Below, in pieces: positions 37,383 through 37,635 of a stretch of DNA of 37,635 bases. This DNA is from Gammaproteobacteria bacterium (GTDB lineage Bacteria > Pseudomonadota > Gammaproteobacteria > Pseudomonadales > Pseudomonadaceae). The translations under genes were made by a program, and so were the position numbers. The notes beneath the pieces are model-generated. The model was not told where the DNA came from. It did not search any database and was given only the letters and a program-made list of their open reading frames with translations. The number at the start of each line of letters is the position of its first letter. Within the stretch, counting starts at the first letter, position 1. Location of the stretch: assembly GCA_018827205.1 (NCBI GenBank), contig JAHJXZ010000177.1, positions 1-37,635 of the forward strand. Reading direction: 5' to 3'.

Positions 37383-37635
37383 TAGAAACTAAAAAAGGCC
37401 CGAGTGTAGGGTTTATCTCCTTAGGGTGCCCCAAGGCGCTGGTGGACTCTGAGCGCATCCTGACCCAGCTGCGCATGGAAGGTTATGAAGTGGTGTCCAC
37501 CTACCAGGACGCCGACGTGGTAGTGGTCAATACCTGTGGTTTTATCGACAGCGCCAAGGCTGAATCCCTGGAAGTGATCGGCGAAGCGATCAAGGAAAAT
37601 GGCAAGGTGATCGTCACCGGCTGCATGGGCGTGGA
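37373..37635 (+). CDS. rimO: Ribosomal protein S12 methylthiotransferase RimO (partial, N-terminus)
   Basis: Eighty-seven codons are visible; the gene runs out of the window. RimO is a radical-SAM enzyme that adds a methylthio group to an aspartate of ribosomal protein S12. The N-terminal MTTase domain is clear: [18 protein letters not shown] with Cys19, [14 protein letters not shown] with Cys55, and VTGCMG with Cys84, the three cluster-binding cysteines. The closest remembered relatives are Pseudomonas RimO. The start codon is intact, but everything upstream is prophage or join. No strong Shine-Dalgarno sequence is seen before the ATG. Confidence 0.95.
   Translation, partial: MTTLETKKGPSVGFISLGCPKALVDSERILTQLRMEGYEVVSTYQDADVVVVNTCGFIDSAKAESLEVIGEAIKENGKVIVTGCMGV

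Noticed and set aside
1-37635. tRNA genes, insertion sequences or transposase genes
   Set aside because: No cloverleaf-like sequence or transposase motif was noticed on reading; the only recombinase is the serine integrase.

Overview
The window is almost entirely one temperate, HK97-type siphovirus prophage. It is integrated directly upstream of the start of rimO, the gene for ribosomal protein S12 methylthiotransferase. The host is most likely Pseudomonas or a close relative such as Halopseudomonas. This rests on the near-identical resemblance of the RimO N-terminus to Pseudomonas RimO as I remember it, on the high GC content, and on phage protein types familiar from Pseudomonas siphophages. 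The left end of the prophage lies outside the window, which opens inside a spanin gene. The right end is at about 37.32-37.38 kb, where a large serine recombinase gene runs head to head into rimO.

Layout, left to right. About 0-21.4 kb is the late module on the minus strand. In transcription order (right to left) it holds holin, HNH endonuclease, a candidate cos region, small and large terminase, a tiny membrane protein, portal, prohead protease, HK97-fold capsid, head-tail connectors, tail terminator, tail tube, tail assembly chaperones joined by a -1 frameshift, tape measure, a set of tail-tip proteins, a collagen-like fibre protein, a seven-repeat beta-propeller, endolysin and i-spanin. 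Several genes interrupt this module or run against it and look like morons: a CsrA-like gene (1027-1230, plus strand), a small strong-RBS gene (8075-8308, plus strand) and a zinc-ribbon membrane protein (11305-11712) whose RBS is buried in a perfect hairpin. About 21.4-26.5 kb carries, on the minus strand, a probable late regulator of antiterminator-Q type, an array of CCCAACACA repeats, a PriCT/Toprim/D5-like primase-helicase, a TraR/DksA-like zinc-finger protein, a CII-like regulator and Cro. The divergent CI-like repressor (26592-27371) starts the plus-strand half.

About 27.5-35.7 kb is an early operon of tightly overlapping plus-strand genes. It includes a deoxynucleotide kinase, a KilAC-type DNA-binding protein, a PrtN/excisionase-like protein, a cassette resembling yfdP-yfdQ-yfdR of the E. 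coli CPS-53 prophage, several unknowns, and a C5-cytosine methyltransferase with about seven short internal repeats where the target-recognition region should be. The operon ends convergently against the integrase, and the two stop codons abut in the palindrome TGATCA.

How it fits together: CI and Cro act on the 26.49-26.59 kb control region. The leftward transcript makes CII, the primase-helicase and the Q-like protein. The Q-like protein would then switch on the late operon, which carries four intrinsic terminators on its coding strand, as expected if antitermination is used. The least explained items are the methyltransferase repeat region, the RBS-sequestering hairpin, the tandem 22-bp repeat at the presumed late promoter, the CCCAACACA array, and an integrase reading frame whose only conventional start codon lies in rimO DNA.
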